Shown here: piece by piece, positions 25,604-36,599 of the stretch | How positions within the stretch are numbered: position 1 is the stretch's first letter | How the letters are laid out: each line of letters opens with the position of its first letter | Assembly (NCBI RefSeq): GCF_040958095.1 | Contig: NC_091216.1 | Span: 6,087,069-6,151,068, forward strand | From: Procambarus clarkii | Taxonomy: Eukaryota; Arthropoda; Malacostraca; Decapoda; Cambaridae | Length of the DNA: 64,000 bases | Direction: 5' to 3' | The notes under the pieces: model-generated | What the model was told of the DNA's origin: nothing | Seen by the model: only the letters and a program-made list of their open reading frames with translations | The model's database searches: none | Program-made: the position numbers and the translations under genes

Positions 25604-27594
25604 TGTCACGTGGAGGTGGGTGGGCCGGGGCTCTGCTAACACTTAGCCGCTAGGGGCTCAAAAGGCCCAAATACTCAGCCCCTCCGACTCCCGGGATTCA
25701 CCGGAGTCTCCTTGGTCACACAAGAGAGGACCAACAATGCCCACCTCCGCAGGTCTTTGCTTCCACCACAAAAGGGGGTGCCACTGATTCACCCTGGAAG
25801 CCCTTCAGTCAAACACGGGGAAACTGCTGTTAACAGTTCCGGCCTAGACCCGTGGGGGAGTGAAGGAAGACTCAGGCTTACCTTATAACCGTATCCTCCC
25901 TGAGTCTTGCCTGCCAGACAAAAAAAGGTTGCAGGAACTCCTTTCCCGCCTGTCTTCTCTATCTTCTTCTCAGCAAGGTCGCCAGCTGGGTTATTATATC
26001 TGCACCCCAGCAATGCAGTTCAGTGGGTGTATTATATATTGTTTGTAGCCAGAAGGTTGCTACTCCCATGGATCTGCTACTAGACTGTCGGCCCAGGGTA
26101 CTATCCCGGGAAGGTCATGTGTGGCTTTACCTCTCTGTAGCCACTACGTTAATAGTTGCCACCATTCAGGCACCGATACTGATCGGGTGGCTAAGGGTTC
26201 ACTTTTATGTAAGTCTGTGCTGTCTTTACCACCCTCCAGGCAATAAGAACTGCTATAGAGAACGTAGTGTTCCCTAGGTGGTACTATGATAACCTTCGTG
26301 TATGCTCATAGAGAAATATCATAAATGGAGGCACACTCAAACACAGTGATAAAATGTGTGAATTTACTGATGCAAATTACATGAACACACACACACACAA
26401 TCACAAGTAATACATGAATATGGAAATATGGATAATAAGTCTGGAGATCGTCAGCCTCTTCTTCCACGACCTCCAACACTCCTTCAACTGGGCAGGAAGA
26501 CAGGAGTCTCACACTCTCGCAGGAGGGCCTCTTCACCACGTCGGCGCCTCTTCTTCACTGTCCTGCCATCCATACACAATGTCCCCTCTGACAGTCCTGG
26601 ACACAAGCTGCCTTGCAGCCTATTCTACTATTAAAGTATTACAGTCCTGCTGCCACATACATAAGTAACTATTGTGGCCTAACTAGCCTACTCACACAAG
26701 GGGTAATGGGAGGGAAAATGATCTACCTTACATTCCTGGCTCACGACGCCTGTCCCTCGATGGTGTGAGGTTCCCACGCTTCCTTGGGTCAATCCTTGAC
26801 GATCCAGGACGTTCCACAGGTCCTCAGGTGTCGTGGAGCCTTCGCAACGTTGCCGTTCCAATCCCTGAGATTCAGCTGCCCCAATCCTGGTTCATCGATG
26901 GGCGCTGAGCTAATCACTATTTTTCCCACACTCGCCTCTCCCACAAGGCGTTGCTCTTTGTCCTAGGCACGGTGTCGTCCTTCCAAGATTCTCAGTGGAT
27001 GTGACCCGGTCACAGCTAGGCCTGCCCGCCGCACCTTCCAGACCTCACGTCCAGCGGCGCCGCCCCAGCGTCGTCGCAGACTATTTTCCAAGTTTGGCAC
27101 TTCTCTGCTCAATGAACTTGGTTCCTTATTTGCTTCCCAGAAGCGCAGGGTCTCCAATAACTGATGGTGGGCTGCGATGGCTAGTCAATCCACTGAATAA
27201 GGCTTGTAGAGCCTCTAATCCTTGAGAGCAGACCGAGGCGCGTCCTGTCGCTTCCAAGGTCAGATCAACTCTCACGTTGGCGCCGCCCGGGGCACTCGGT
27301 GACGTCATGGCGGGCCCTGATTGGTCGCCCGTGACCTAAGTCGGCCAATCCGCGATCGGCTAATGTCCCTTCCAAAAGGTCATATCTGCAGTAGGGGATA
27401 CTGTTTCATTTTATATCAGGGCGCCAATTTCTCCTTATTTACAACTTATAATGTAACTTCCTTCCCTTTTCTGGCAGTCGGTCTGGTCGCCACATATATC
27501 ATTAGACTCCCTGAACCTCAGAGAATCAGCAGGGAGATGCTGATATGACTCTTTAAGCCGGCAAACGAAAGAAATAGGAGAGGTCACCGTAACA
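25604..27594 (-). repeat. 3' LTR of the Gag-only element
   Basis: TG...CA ends on the plus strand (TGTCACGTGG ... CCGTAACA). Nearly identical to 30802-32785. It contains a short (CA)n and several short ORFs that repeat exactly in the other LTR and are not genes. Confidence 0.92.
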
Positions 27595-27617
27595 TACCCC
27601 TCCCCTTAAAATAAGAG
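27595..27617 (-). promoter_or_regulatory. Polypurine tract
   Basis: On the minus strand AAGGGGAGGGGTA lies directly before the 3' LTR start TGTTACGG. This is the usual position of the plus-strand primer in LTR retroelements. Confidence 0.75.
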
Positions 27618-27650
27618 TCATATCGGAAGAGCAGCACTCAAGAGGGCCAC

Positions 27651-30620
27651 CTATACTCTTGCTCCCTCCGTTCCTGAAGTGTCACTCCTCCAGTTGGTGA
27701 CGTGGCTCATACCACCTTGCCAGTCACTTGCCTCATTGTATCTCCACCTCGCATAGGACCGGGTGTGATGGGTGTTCCCTGAACACCTACAAGAAATCCT
27801 CTCTCCGTGGCTACGAGTGTACTCCCACGGCTCGTTACCACTGTAAGATTCAGTGCATGCAGCGCCTCCGCCGCGTCGTGCACTCCGAGATAGTCTTGCA
27901 CTTCCACTGCGTCCTACAGGTACTCCATGTTTCCTCTCATGATCTCCTCTTCGCCAATCTTCTTTCTTCTCGGTTCCTCTTCTCCCATAGGTGCGTTGTC
28001 TCCTCACAGTGGCACTTGTAACCTGTACTCCATCCAGCAGCTTCCTCTCTTCCACAGTTGGCTTTTGCGATGGCCCAATGCCCCTCTGGTTAGGCTGGCG
28101 CCTATCCTGGGTGTACCTATTCCCTGCTTTCTTCGTATTGCCTTTCCTACACCACTCGCTCCTTCGTTCCCGACGAACATCTTCACTCCTCCATGAGATT
28201 CTCTTCCCTGCAGACGTCTTTTTCGGTTCGTGGTTGGGCTTATCCACCTCCCTGTGGCTCACCTCACCACGGTGGTTCATCTTGCACCTACCACTATTCA
28301 TCTGGCCGGCATAGAGTGCACTGCGTCGTGGCTCCTCCACTCTGCCCCTCACCGCCGTTCGCTCATCCACTGAGCTTACTTTATTCACGTTTCTGTATGG
28401 AGGGAGTGCGGTCTGCAGCCTCTTCACCGCCCCAGGCGTTTGTACAGCTGCTCCTCGCCACTCCTCCACACGCATCATCAGGCTTAGTCGGAGGTCCCCG
28501 TCGGGGTTTTCCACAACCTCCGACGACCTCTCTGCACTCTCGCCCTCGTTGTCGTCGTCTCTGGCGACGTTTCCCCTGGCGAAGTCGGCTTCCTCACTAC
28601 CATCTGGAACGACCGATACCTCACCTGGCAGGGTTGTACCACTGCTTGCAACATAGGCACTCCTGGCCCAATCGGGTTGTATCCTGCCTCCTCCGAGGTC
28701 ATTACCCAGCACCATTTGTACATGCTCTAGGGGTAATTTAAGGGCTACAGCTACTATAGCTTTCTCGACTCCGCAGTCGGCAATCAGCTGTACTTCGTGA
28801 AGTGGCAACCTATATTCCTCCCCCACACTGCGTATCCTCACCACTCCCACAGGTGAATCATTAAATTCCTTGGGGAGAATACTCCTGGTTACCATACTTA
28901 CGTCAGCACCCGTATCTCGAAGCACGGCAACCTCCACTGGGTCTGAGTTTCCAAACTTCACGTTGGCCCCGAAAACGAAGGGATGTTCACTCAACTTCAT
29001 TTCCCAACCATTCACGTTGGGTCCACTATAATATGGGGTGTGAACAAACACTCTCTCCTCTTCCACCATTAATCCTACATTCCTTTGGTGCTCCTCACAC
29101 TCGCGGGCATAATGTCCTCTCACGCCACAGTTGTAGCATCGGCTGCCTCCCCTGGGCGGCCACTCGCCAGTCCCTCGGGCGGTACCACTTGCAGACGTTC
29201 CATGGGTCCTCCTTGGACTCCCTGTCGTCGTATCCGGGACTGCAGCACTTGCTCCCGAGTTAGGTCCACTGCTCACAGCTTGGGGCTTCCTCCCCGCGTC
29301 TCTTGAGCTCTTGAACCGGGTTACTTCATCGGGCACACTACTCTTGGGAGAGTCCCCACTCGTCCTCGCTCCTCCTGAACTCCTAAGGTTCCCTCCCGAC
29401 CTGGGGTAAGGCGAGTGTCTGGGCGGCCCCTCCCTCCTGATATGTAGTGCCTCCTCCAGCATGTCGGCTCGATCCGCTGCAGCCTTCAGGTCCTTAATAC
29501 CTGCTTCTCTCAACCTTACTCGCAACTCAGGATGGAGCACTGACATAAACTTCTCCATCACTATCAGTCGTTTGATATCATCCACCGACTCCGCTTCCTC
29601 TGCCTTCAACCATCGTAGGAATTTCCGTTCCATATCCCTGGCGGTCTCGGCGTAAGTCTTTCCCGACGCTCTTGTACACTCTCTGAACCGCTTCCGGTAC
29701 ATCTCCGGAGTCAGCTGGAATGAGTGGAGAACCGCATTCTTAATCGCGTCATAACTAGTACACTCCTCTAGGTCCAGCATGTTGTAGGCTTCCCGGGCCT
29801 CACCAGTCAACCTGCCCTGGACCAGAGCAGCCCAATCATCTTCCGGCCACTTCTTCAGAGTTGCTATCCGTTCAAAGTGTTCGAAGAACGCCTCAGCTTC
29901 TTGTGGTTCGAACGTAGGCAAGTCACGTTCCCTTACCTTGAGGTCATCCCGCCGTGCAGGTAGTGAGGGCAGACCCCGTTCAACGCGACGCAATTCGACT
30001 TCTTTCTTTGCCTTTATCTCCTCCAGTCGCAGTTGTCTCTCTCCTTCTTCTCGCTGCAGCCGAGCTTCTCGCTCCTCTCGCTGCAGCTCAGCCGCACGTT
30101 CCTCTCGCTGCAGCTCAGCCGCACGTTCCTCTCGCTGCAGCTCAGCCGCACGTTCCTCTCGCTGCATTTGTGCTTCTCTCTCCTCTCGTCGCAGCTGGGC
30201 TTCCAGTTGCATCTTCATTATTTCCAGTTGCAGGCTCCCCTTACTACAGCTGGACCTTCCACTGCTCCCATGTTCACTGTGAATTCTCTCCACACTGGTA
30301 GGCGCTTGGGGTGGCCCTAGTCGGGACGGTTCACCTTGCGACGGCTCTCCTCGGGACGGCTCCTCTTGAGATGGCTCCTCTCCCGTCGCTTCCTCTCGAG
30401 CTGTGAGCTGTGCCATGATCTCTATCCTTCGCTCCGCTACCTTAGTCGTCCTCAACCTGATCCCAAAGTGGTTTGCCACTTGTTGGAGCTGGGCCTTGGT
30501 ACACTCTTCCAAAATTCTCTCGTCCCTTGTGTCAATAAATTTCTTTACTTTGTCCTCCTCCATCTCTATATCATTGAGCATACACGACAGCACAGACAAG
30601 TTAGTAGGCACTAATTTCAC
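27651..30620 (-). CDS. Retroelement Gag with SCAN-like domain, zinc knuckle and protease motif
   Basis: A 989-codon open frame filling most of the element interior. An N-terminal region with an (R)EEPSQ-type repeat is followed by a coiled-coil-prone block of near-identical LQREERAAE units (residues about 150-190). Then comes a Gag capsid-like region (FEPQEAEAFFEHFERIA, YNMLDLEECTSYDAIKNAVL). Residues about 305-395 (YRKRFRECTRASGKTYAE, FLRWLKAEEAESVDDI, MSVLHPELRVRLREAG) resemble the SCAN domain, known to derive from Gmr1-type Ty3/Gypsy Gag. A CCHC knuckle CYNCGVRGHYAREC lies at about 493-507 and a retropepsin-like LRDTGADVSMV at about 565-575. The Arg-rich last 250 residues match nothing I know. 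The frame looks whole. Confidence 0.88.
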   Translation of the reverse strand: MKLVPTNLSVLSCMLNDIEMEEDKVKKFIDTRDERILEECTKAQLQQVANHFGIRLRTTKVAERRIEIMAQLTAREEATGEEPSQEEPSRGEPSQGEPSRLGPPQAPTSVERIHSEHGSSGRSSCSKGSLQLEIMKMQLEAQLRREEREAQMQREERAAELQREERAAELQREERAAELQREEREARLQREEGERQLRLEEIKAKKEVELRRVERGLPSLPARRDDLKVRERDLPTFEPQEAEAFFEHFERIATLKKWPEDDWAALVQGRLTGEAREAYNMLDLEECTSYDAIKNAVLHSFQLTPEMYRKRFRECTRASGKTYAETARDMERKFLRWLKAEEAESVDDIKRLIVMEKFMSVLHPELRVRLREAGIKDLKAAADRADMLEEALHIRREGPPRHSPYPRSGGNLRSSGGARTSGDSPKSSVPDEVTRFKSSRDAGRKPQAVSSGPNSGASAAVPDTTTGSPRRTHGTSASGTARGTGEWPPRGGSRCYNCGVRGHYARECEEHQRNVGLMVEEERVFVHTPYYSGPNVNGWEMKLSEHPFVFGANVKFGNSDPVEVAVLRDTGADVSMVTRSILPKEFNDSPVGVVRIRSVGEEYRLPLHEVQLIADCGVEKAIVAVALKLPLEHVQMVLGNDLGGGRIQPDWARSAYVASSGTTLPGEVSVVPDGSEEADFARGNVARDDDNEGESAERSSEVVENPDGDLRLSLMMRVEEWRGAAVQTPGAVKRLQTALPPYRNVNKVSSVDERTAVRGRVEEPRRSALYAGQMNSGRCKMNHRGEVSHREVDKPNHEPKKTSAGKRISWRSEDVRRERRSEWCRKGNTKKAGNRYTQDRRQPNQRGIGPSQKPTVEERKLLDGVQVTSATVRRQRTYGRRGTEKKEDWRRGDHERKHGVPVGRSGSARLSRSARRGGGAACTESYSGNEPWEYTRSHGERISCRCSGNTHHTRSYARWRYNEASDWQGGMSHVTNWRSDTSGTEGARV
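30074..30170. repeat. 27-bp tandem repeat inside the Gag ORF
   Basis: Three to four near-identical copies of TCCTCTCGCTGCAGCTCAGC plus CGCACGT. The unit length of 27 keeps the frame and gives the repeated REERAAELQ blocks. Confidence 0.9.
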
Positions 30621-30775
30621 CGTTTCAGTCCCTTAGCCGGTTGAGTAACAGTACTACTGAATTCACTGGCCACACTGTATTAGTACCCTGGCAACACTTG
30701 TCTTGAAATTTGGGCCACACTGTAGCTTGATCCACGCTTCCTGGCGAAGTTCCCAGTTCTTGGCTACTGGGGTTC

Positions 30776-30801
30776 GAATCCTGGCGAGGTCGCCAGTTCT
30801 C
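30776..30801 (-). promoter_or_regulatory. Primer-binding site, tRNA-complementary
   Basis: The plus strand reads GGTTCGAATCC followed by TGGCGAGGTCGCCA, which is the T-loop, acceptor strand and CCA end of a tRNA. The minus strand is thus complementary to a tRNA 3' end over about 20 nt or more, beginning 7 bases from the LTR. The G before CCA would suit a tRNA-Arg, which is an inference. Confidence 0.75.
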
Positions 30802-32785
30802 TGTCACGTGGAGGTGGGTGGGCCGGGGCTATGCTAACACTTAGCCGCTAGGGGCTCAAAAGGCCCAAATACTCAGCCCCTCCGACTCCCGGGATTCACC
30901 GGAGTCTCCTTGGTCACACAAGAGAGGACCAACAATGCCCACCTCCGCAAGTCTTTGCTTCCACCACAAAAGGGGGTGCCACTGATTCACCCTGGAAGCC
31001 CTTCAGTCAAACACGGGGAAACTGCTGTTAACAGTTCCTGGCCTAGACCCGTGGGGGAGTGAAGGAAGACTCAGGCTTACCTTATAACCGTAACCTCCCT
31101 GAGTCTTGCCTGCCAGACAAAAAAAGGTTGCAGGAACTCCTTTCCCGCCTGTCTTCTCTATCTTCTTCTTAGCAAGGTCGCCAGCTGGGTTATTATATCT
31201 GCACCCCAGCAATGCAGTTCAGTGGGTGTATTATATATTGTTTGTAGCCAGAAGGTTGCTACTCCCATGGATCTGCTACTAGACTGTCGGCCCAGGGTAC
31301 TATCGCGGGAAGGTCTGTGTGGCTTTACCTCTCTGTAGCCACTACGTTAATAGTCGCCACCATTCAGGCACCGATACTGATCGGGTGGCTAAGGGCACAT
31401 TTTTATGTAAGTCTGTGCTGTCTTTACCATCCTCCAGGCAATAAGAACTGCTATAGAGAACGTAGTGTTCCCTAGGTGGTACTATGATAACCTTCGTGTA
31501 TGCTCATAGAGAAATATCATAAATGGAGGCACACTCAAACACAGTGATAAAATGTGTGAATTTACTGATGCAAATTACATGAACACACACACACACAATC
31601 ACAAGTAATACATGAATATGGAAATATGGATAATAAGTCTGGAGATCGTCAGCCTCTTCTTCCACGACCTCCAACACTCCTTCAACTGGGCAGGAAGACA
31701 GGAGTCTCACACTCTCGCAGGAGGGCCTCTTCACCACGTCGGCGCCTCTTCTTCACTGTCCTGCCATCCATACACAATGTCCCCTCTGACAGTCCTGGAC
31801 ACAAGCTGCCTTGCAGCCTATTCTACTATTAAAGTATTACAGTCCTGCTGCCACATACATAAGTAACTATTGTGGCCTAACTAGCCTACTCACACAAGGG
31901 GGAGGGAAAATGATCTACCTTACATTCCTGGCTCACGACGCCTGTCCCTCAATGGTGTGAGGTTCCCACGCTTCCTTGGGTCAATCCTTGACGATCCAGG
32001 ACGTTCCACAGGTCCTCAGGTGTCGTGGAGCCTTCGCATCGTCGCCGTTCCAATCCCTGAGATTCAGCTGCCCCAATCCTAGTTCATCGATGGGCGCTGA
32101 GCTAATCACTATTTTTCCCACACTCGCCTCTCCCACAAGGCGTTGCTCCTTGTCCTAGGCACGGTGTCGTCCTTCCAAGATTCTCAGTGGATGTGACCCG
32201 GTCACAGCTAGGCCTGCCCGCCGCACCTTCCAGACCTCACGTCCAGCGGCGCCGCCCCAGCGTCGTCGCAGACTATTTTCCAAGTTTGGCACTTCTCTGC
32301 TCAATGAACTTGGTTCCTTATTTGCTTCCCAGAAGCGCAGGGTCTCCAATAACTGATGGTGGGCTGCGATGGCTAGTCAATCCACTGAATAAGGCTTGTA
32401 GAGCCTCTAATCCTTGAGAGCAGACCGAGGCGCGTCCTGTCGCTTCCAAGGACAGATCAACTCTCACGTTGGCGCCACCCGGGGCACTCGGTGACGTCAT
32501 GGCGGGCCCTGATTGGTCGCCCGTGACCTAAGTCGGCCAATCCGCGATCGGCTAATGTCCCTTCCAAAAGGTCATATCTGCAGTAGGGGATACTGTTTCA
32601 TTTTATATCAGGGCGCCAATTTCTCCTTATTTACAACTTATAATGTAACTTCCTTCCCTTTTCTGGCAGTCGGTCTGGTCGCCACATATATCATTAGACT
32701 CCCTGAACCTCAGAGAATCAGCAGGGAGAGCTGATATGACTCTTTAAGCCGGCAAACGAAAGAAATAGGAGAGGGCACCGTAACA
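30802..32785 (-). repeat. 5' LTR of the Gag-only element
   Basis: Direct-repeat partner of 25604-27594 with the same ends. In element orientation it starts TGTTACGGTGCC (minus strand, at 32785). TSD GCGG follows at 32786-32789. Confidence 0.92.
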
Positions 32786-32789
32786 GCGG

Positions 32790-33035
32790 ACAATGAGAAG
32801 AACCCTTAATGCATTCCTTAGCCCTTGGGGGGGGGGGGTTTCTACGGGCAAGGTGATAAGAGTTTTAGGCGCTATAAGAAACTCCTTACAGGTGGACCAC
32901 TTATACGGTAAAGCGCACCCAGGATTCTCGACCCCTTGTTCACGCCTTAGTTAAGTGGAAGCAATTGTGCGCAACATTGCTGGAGGAGACTTGTTGTCCT
33001 TCAGCTCGACTTGCACACGTGTGCATGCAGATGAC
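32790..33035. other. No recognised feature; G run at 32827-32838
   Basis: Unique-looking sequence with one run of about 11 G residues. No ORF of note. Confidence 0.5.
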
Positions 33036-33147
33036 TGTGCAGTATTGTGCACTGTGCAGCACTGTGCACTGTGCAGTACTGTACACTGTGCAGTACTGTG
33101 CACTGTGCAGCACTGTGCACTGTGCAGTACTGTACATTGTGCACGTA
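33036..33147. repeat. 17-bp minisatellite
   Basis: Six to seven units of TGTGCAGTACTGTGCAC with small variations (CAGCACTG, TGTACAC). Open frames on both strands here are by-products. Confidence 0.9.
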
Positions 33148-33179
33148 CAATTTTCCTTATGCCAGCTTGGAATAATGTA

Positions 33180-33265
33180 GTACTCACCTAGTTGTGCTTG
33201 CAGGGGTTGAGCTTCAGCTCTTTCCTCCCTCCTCTCGACTGTCCATCAACTGGTATTTTCTTGGA
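33180..33265 (-). mobile_element. LINE 3'-tail fragment
   Basis: TACTCACCTAGTTGTGCTTG followed by GGGGTTGAGCTTCAGCTCTT and CCTCCTCTCGACTGTC matches the 3' tail of the LINE at 8221-8310. Only the tail is present, a strongly 5'-truncated insertion. Confidence 0.75.
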
Positions 33266-33323
33266 TATCCCTTGGTGGATAATCTTATTTGGACTTAAGA
33301 TGAAGTATGAGTGAAAACACCAG

Positions 33324-33581
33324 AGGCCAGATTCACGAAGCAGTTACGCAAGCACTTACGAACGTGTACATATTTCCTCAATCTTTGATGGCTTTGGTTA
33401 CATTTATTAAACAGTTTACAAGCATGAAAACTTCCCAATCAACTGTTGTTATTGTTATAAACAGTCTCCTGGTGCTTCGGAGCTCATTAACTGCTTAATA
33501 ATTGAAAACAAAGCCGCCAAAGAGTGAGAAAAGATGTACAGGTTCTTAAGTGCTTGCATAACTGCTTCTTGAATCTGGCCC
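33324..33581. mobile_element. MITE with about 90-bp inverted repeats
   Basis: The left end AGGCCAGATTCACGAAGCAG faces a right end ending CTTCTTGAATCTGGCCC. The inverted repeats continue through GCAAGCACTTA and GTGTACAT. CCAG flanks both sides (33320-33323 and 33582-33585) as a possible TSD. The short ORF inside has no known domain. Confidence 0.75.
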
Positions 33582-33585
33582 CCAG

Positions 33586-34011
33586 GTCATGTGAGGAGAT
33601 GCAAGAGGCTCGGCATCTCACTCAAAGGACACTGGAGGCGAGTGAAGCTTAAGTCAAGCTTCAAGAAGGTCAAGAAGATCAAGAAGAAGAAGGTCAAGAA
33701 GATACCTGGCCTCACGACAGCCTTTGGTTAACCATCTCTGTATACGCCCGATGAACTCACAGACCTATAGCTGAGCTAAACGATACTGAGTTAAGATATT
33801 AGCTGCTTTCTGATTGGCGGTCTGAGTAGAGGTTCCGAGGTGAGGAGGTGCTAGACGATGGCTCGTCTTCCCACGCCAGACTGTTGAGCAGAGCGTTGAG
33901 ATTGTTGCAAGTGGACAACGACCTCTCTATTAGGTCATGTGTTGGCTCCGCCCACAAGTGCTGCACTCTTGGTGACTTCAGCTTAGATCTCCTTGAGGTA
34001 CAGCCGTCAGC
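33586..34011. other. No recognised feature
   Basis: Contains a purine-rich patch of AAG/GTCAAGAAGATC units (33657-33705), otherwise plain sequence before the 23-bp array. Confidence 0.55.
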
Positions 34012-35321
34012 AGTAGTGTGGTAGTGACGTCAGCGGTAGTGTGGTAGAGACGTCAGTGGTAATGTGGTAGAGACGTCAGCGGTGGTGTGGTAGAGACGCC
34101 AGCGGTGGTGTGGTAGTGACGTCAATGGTGGTGTGGTAGAGACGTCAGCGGTGGTGTGGTAGAGACGTCAGTGGTAGTGTGGTAGAGACGTCAGCGGTAG
34201 TGTGGTAGAGACGTCAGTGGTAATGTGGTAGAGACGTCAGCGGTGGTGTGGTAGAGACGCAAGCGGTGGTGTGATAGTGACGTCAATGGTGGTGTGGTAG
34301 AGACGTCAGCGGTGGTGTGGTAGAGACGCCAGCGGTAGTGTGGTAGTGACGTCAGCGGTGGTGTGGCAGAGACGTCAGTGGTAGTGTGGTAGAGACGTCA
34401 GCAGTAGTGTGGTAGAGACGTCGGTGGTAGTGTAGTAGAGACGTCAGCGGTAGTGTGGTAGAGACGTCAGCAGTAGTGTGGTAGAAACGTCATTGGTAGT
34501 GTGGTAGAGACGGCAGCGGTGTTGTGGTAGAGACGTCAGTGGTAGTGTGGTAGATACGCCAGTGGAAGTGTGGTAGAGACGCCAGCGGTAGTGTGGTTGT
34601 GACGTCAGCGGTAGTGTGGTAGAAACGTCAGTGGTAGTGTGGTAGAGACGTCAGTGGTAGTGTGGGTGAGACGTCAGCGGTAGTGTGGTAGAGACGTCAG
34701 TGGTAGTGTGGTAGAGACGTCAGCGGTAGTGTGGTAGAAACGTCAGTGGTAGTGTGGAAGAGACGTCAGTGGTAGTGTGGTAGAAACGTCAGTGGTAGTG
34801 TGGTAGAGACGTCAGTGGTAGTGTGGTAGAGACGTCAGCGGTAGTGTGGTAGAGACGTCAGTGGTAGTGGGGTAGAGACGTCAGCGGTGGTGTGGTAGAG
34901 ACGTCAGCGGTAGTGTGGTAGAAACGTCAGTGGTAGTGTGGTAGAGACGTCAGTGGTAGTGTGGTAGAGACGTCAGTGGTAGTGTGGTAGAGACGTCAGT
35001 GGTAGTGTGATAGAGACGTCAGCAGTAGTGTGGTAGAAACGTCAGTGGTAGTGTGGTAGAGACGTCAGTGGTAGTGTGGTAGAGACGTCAGTGTTAGTGT
35101 GGTTAAGTCATCAGCGTAAGTTTGGTAGTGTGGTAGAGACGTCAGTGGTAATGTGGTAGAGACGTCAGTGGTAATGTGGTAGAGACGTCAGTGGTAATGT
35201 GGTAGAGACGTCAGTGGTAATGTGGTAGAGACGTCAGCGGTAGTGTGGTAGAGACGTCAGTGGTAATGTGGTAGAGACGTCAGTGGTAATGTGGTAGAGA
35301 CGTCAGTGGTATCAGTGCCTT
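34012..35321. repeat. 23-bp minisatellite with GACGTCA core, block 1
   Basis: About 56 units of roughly 23 bp, consensus GTGTGGTAGAGACGTCAGCG plus GTA. GACGTC is palindromic, and GACGTCA resembles a CRE half-module. Units alternate between AGCGG and AGTGG variants, which suggests local higher-order copying. Confidence 0.95.
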
Positions 35322-36599
35322 TACTAAGGATAATTGTTTACTAATAAGTTTATTTTCATAGTACATTACTGCTTACTGGAACTCCATTATTTTGTTTAAA
35401 TTAAACACTCTAGTGGGAATTATTAAAATGTAAAATAATTCCACTTTATATTCGTCATTTATTAACGTAGCTTTAATAAACCGACTTACGCTATGAAAGG
35501 TTATATTATAATATGAAAGATTTAAACGAGTCATAAATACTCGTTCACAATATCTTCCTTCCCTAGTGAATTCCGATATATATAAATTCATTTACGCTGG
35601 AGGTACTTACCGAGAGCCGCTCATGCGCAATCAGAAGAGGGAGGAAGGACAGCGCGACTCTTCTCCGACGCCATTACATGGAAATGTGGGCATTCCATCT
35701 TGCCAAGTTACTGTGTTGCAGAACTACTATTTAGCGACTCATAGTTACGTCATCCTTGCATCAGTGAGCGCAAGAGTTCGTGGAGATCTACATCTGCATT
35801 CAACACAATTCCGGGCGAGGATAATTACTAGTTCCTACTGATTTTTGTTATAGAAGTGCATATGATAACATTTTTCTTATTTAGGTTGGTCGTTCGTTAT
35901 GCCACGCAACAACAGCTAAAACACAGTTAGTTACATTAAGTCTAGACTCCCACTTTTCAATCAGAAATAGTGATATTAATTATAGTCTAGACAATGTTTA
36001 CGTTTAATTTGCCTCTCAGCTTGACAGGGAGCGGCGTGAAGGAGAAGAATTAGGAGCACACGGAATTTCATTCCATGTGCTCGCTGGACACCGCGGTGCA
36101 ACAAGTGTGCTGTCGTTGTCGCCACACACTTTTCCAACTAATTCAGTCAAACAGCTAAGCTGACATTATTTTCTAGTAGTGTAGTATTAGATATACTAAC
36201 ACCTAGCTACATGAATTATTTCTTTTCAAATTGTCATTTACTTGTCATTAATGAAAGTTATACTATTTACTAACCCCATTTCTTTGGAATCTATATATAT
36301 GAACTATGATTTGAATTTACATACACTTTTTTTTCTGACGGTTGAGCCGGCGTCAGATTATTGGTGCTAAGACTTATTTGTATCCTAGCGCTCGTACCCC
36401 AGAATTTATGAAAGTTAATTTGACTCATATTTCATGATAAATACAGTTCCATTAAGATCCATAGGACACTAGTTCTTGGTATCAAATTAATCCACTTGCT
36501 CATTTTTGTTTTCCACCTTTTCTCGAAAGGTGGTGGTCCTTCGTAGCTATTGAAGTGTTTTCATTGTAATTACAAATATTATAGTCAGATTTTCCCACA
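35322..36599. other. 1.28-kb unrelated block interrupting the 23-bp array
   Basis: Non-repetitive AT-rich DNA between two blocks of the same minisatellite. Its right edge, GATTTTCCCACA, resembles the LTR ends at 56487 (GGTTCCCACA) and 1932 (minus GGATTTTTCCACA). It may be an LTR-like insertion, but a matching left end and TSD are not clear. The 35566-35841 ORF has no family motif. Confidence 0.5.

Larger units (their letters stand above)
25604..32785 (-). mobile_element. LTR retroelement (Ty3/Gypsy-like), Gag-protease only, young
   Basis: Two direct LTRs (25604-27594 and 30802-32785, about 1.99 kb each) frame a 3.2-kb interior, with a perfect TSD GCGG at 25600-25603 and 32786-32789. By eye the LTRs differ at about twenty places, roughly 1%, so the insertion is recent. 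On the minus strand a tRNA-complementary primer site follows the 5' LTR, one long ORF fills the interior, and a purine tract precedes the 3' LTR. RT, RNase H and integrase are not seen, so it looks whole as a non-autonomous element. Confidence 0.9.

Noticed and set aside
26306-26668. Short ORFs repeated exactly at 31504-31866
   Set aside because: They lie in the two LTRs of one element and repeat because the LTRs do.
34012-35321. CRISPR-like regular repeats
   Set aside because: Units are contiguous with no spacers and the DNA is eukaryotic; a minisatellite.
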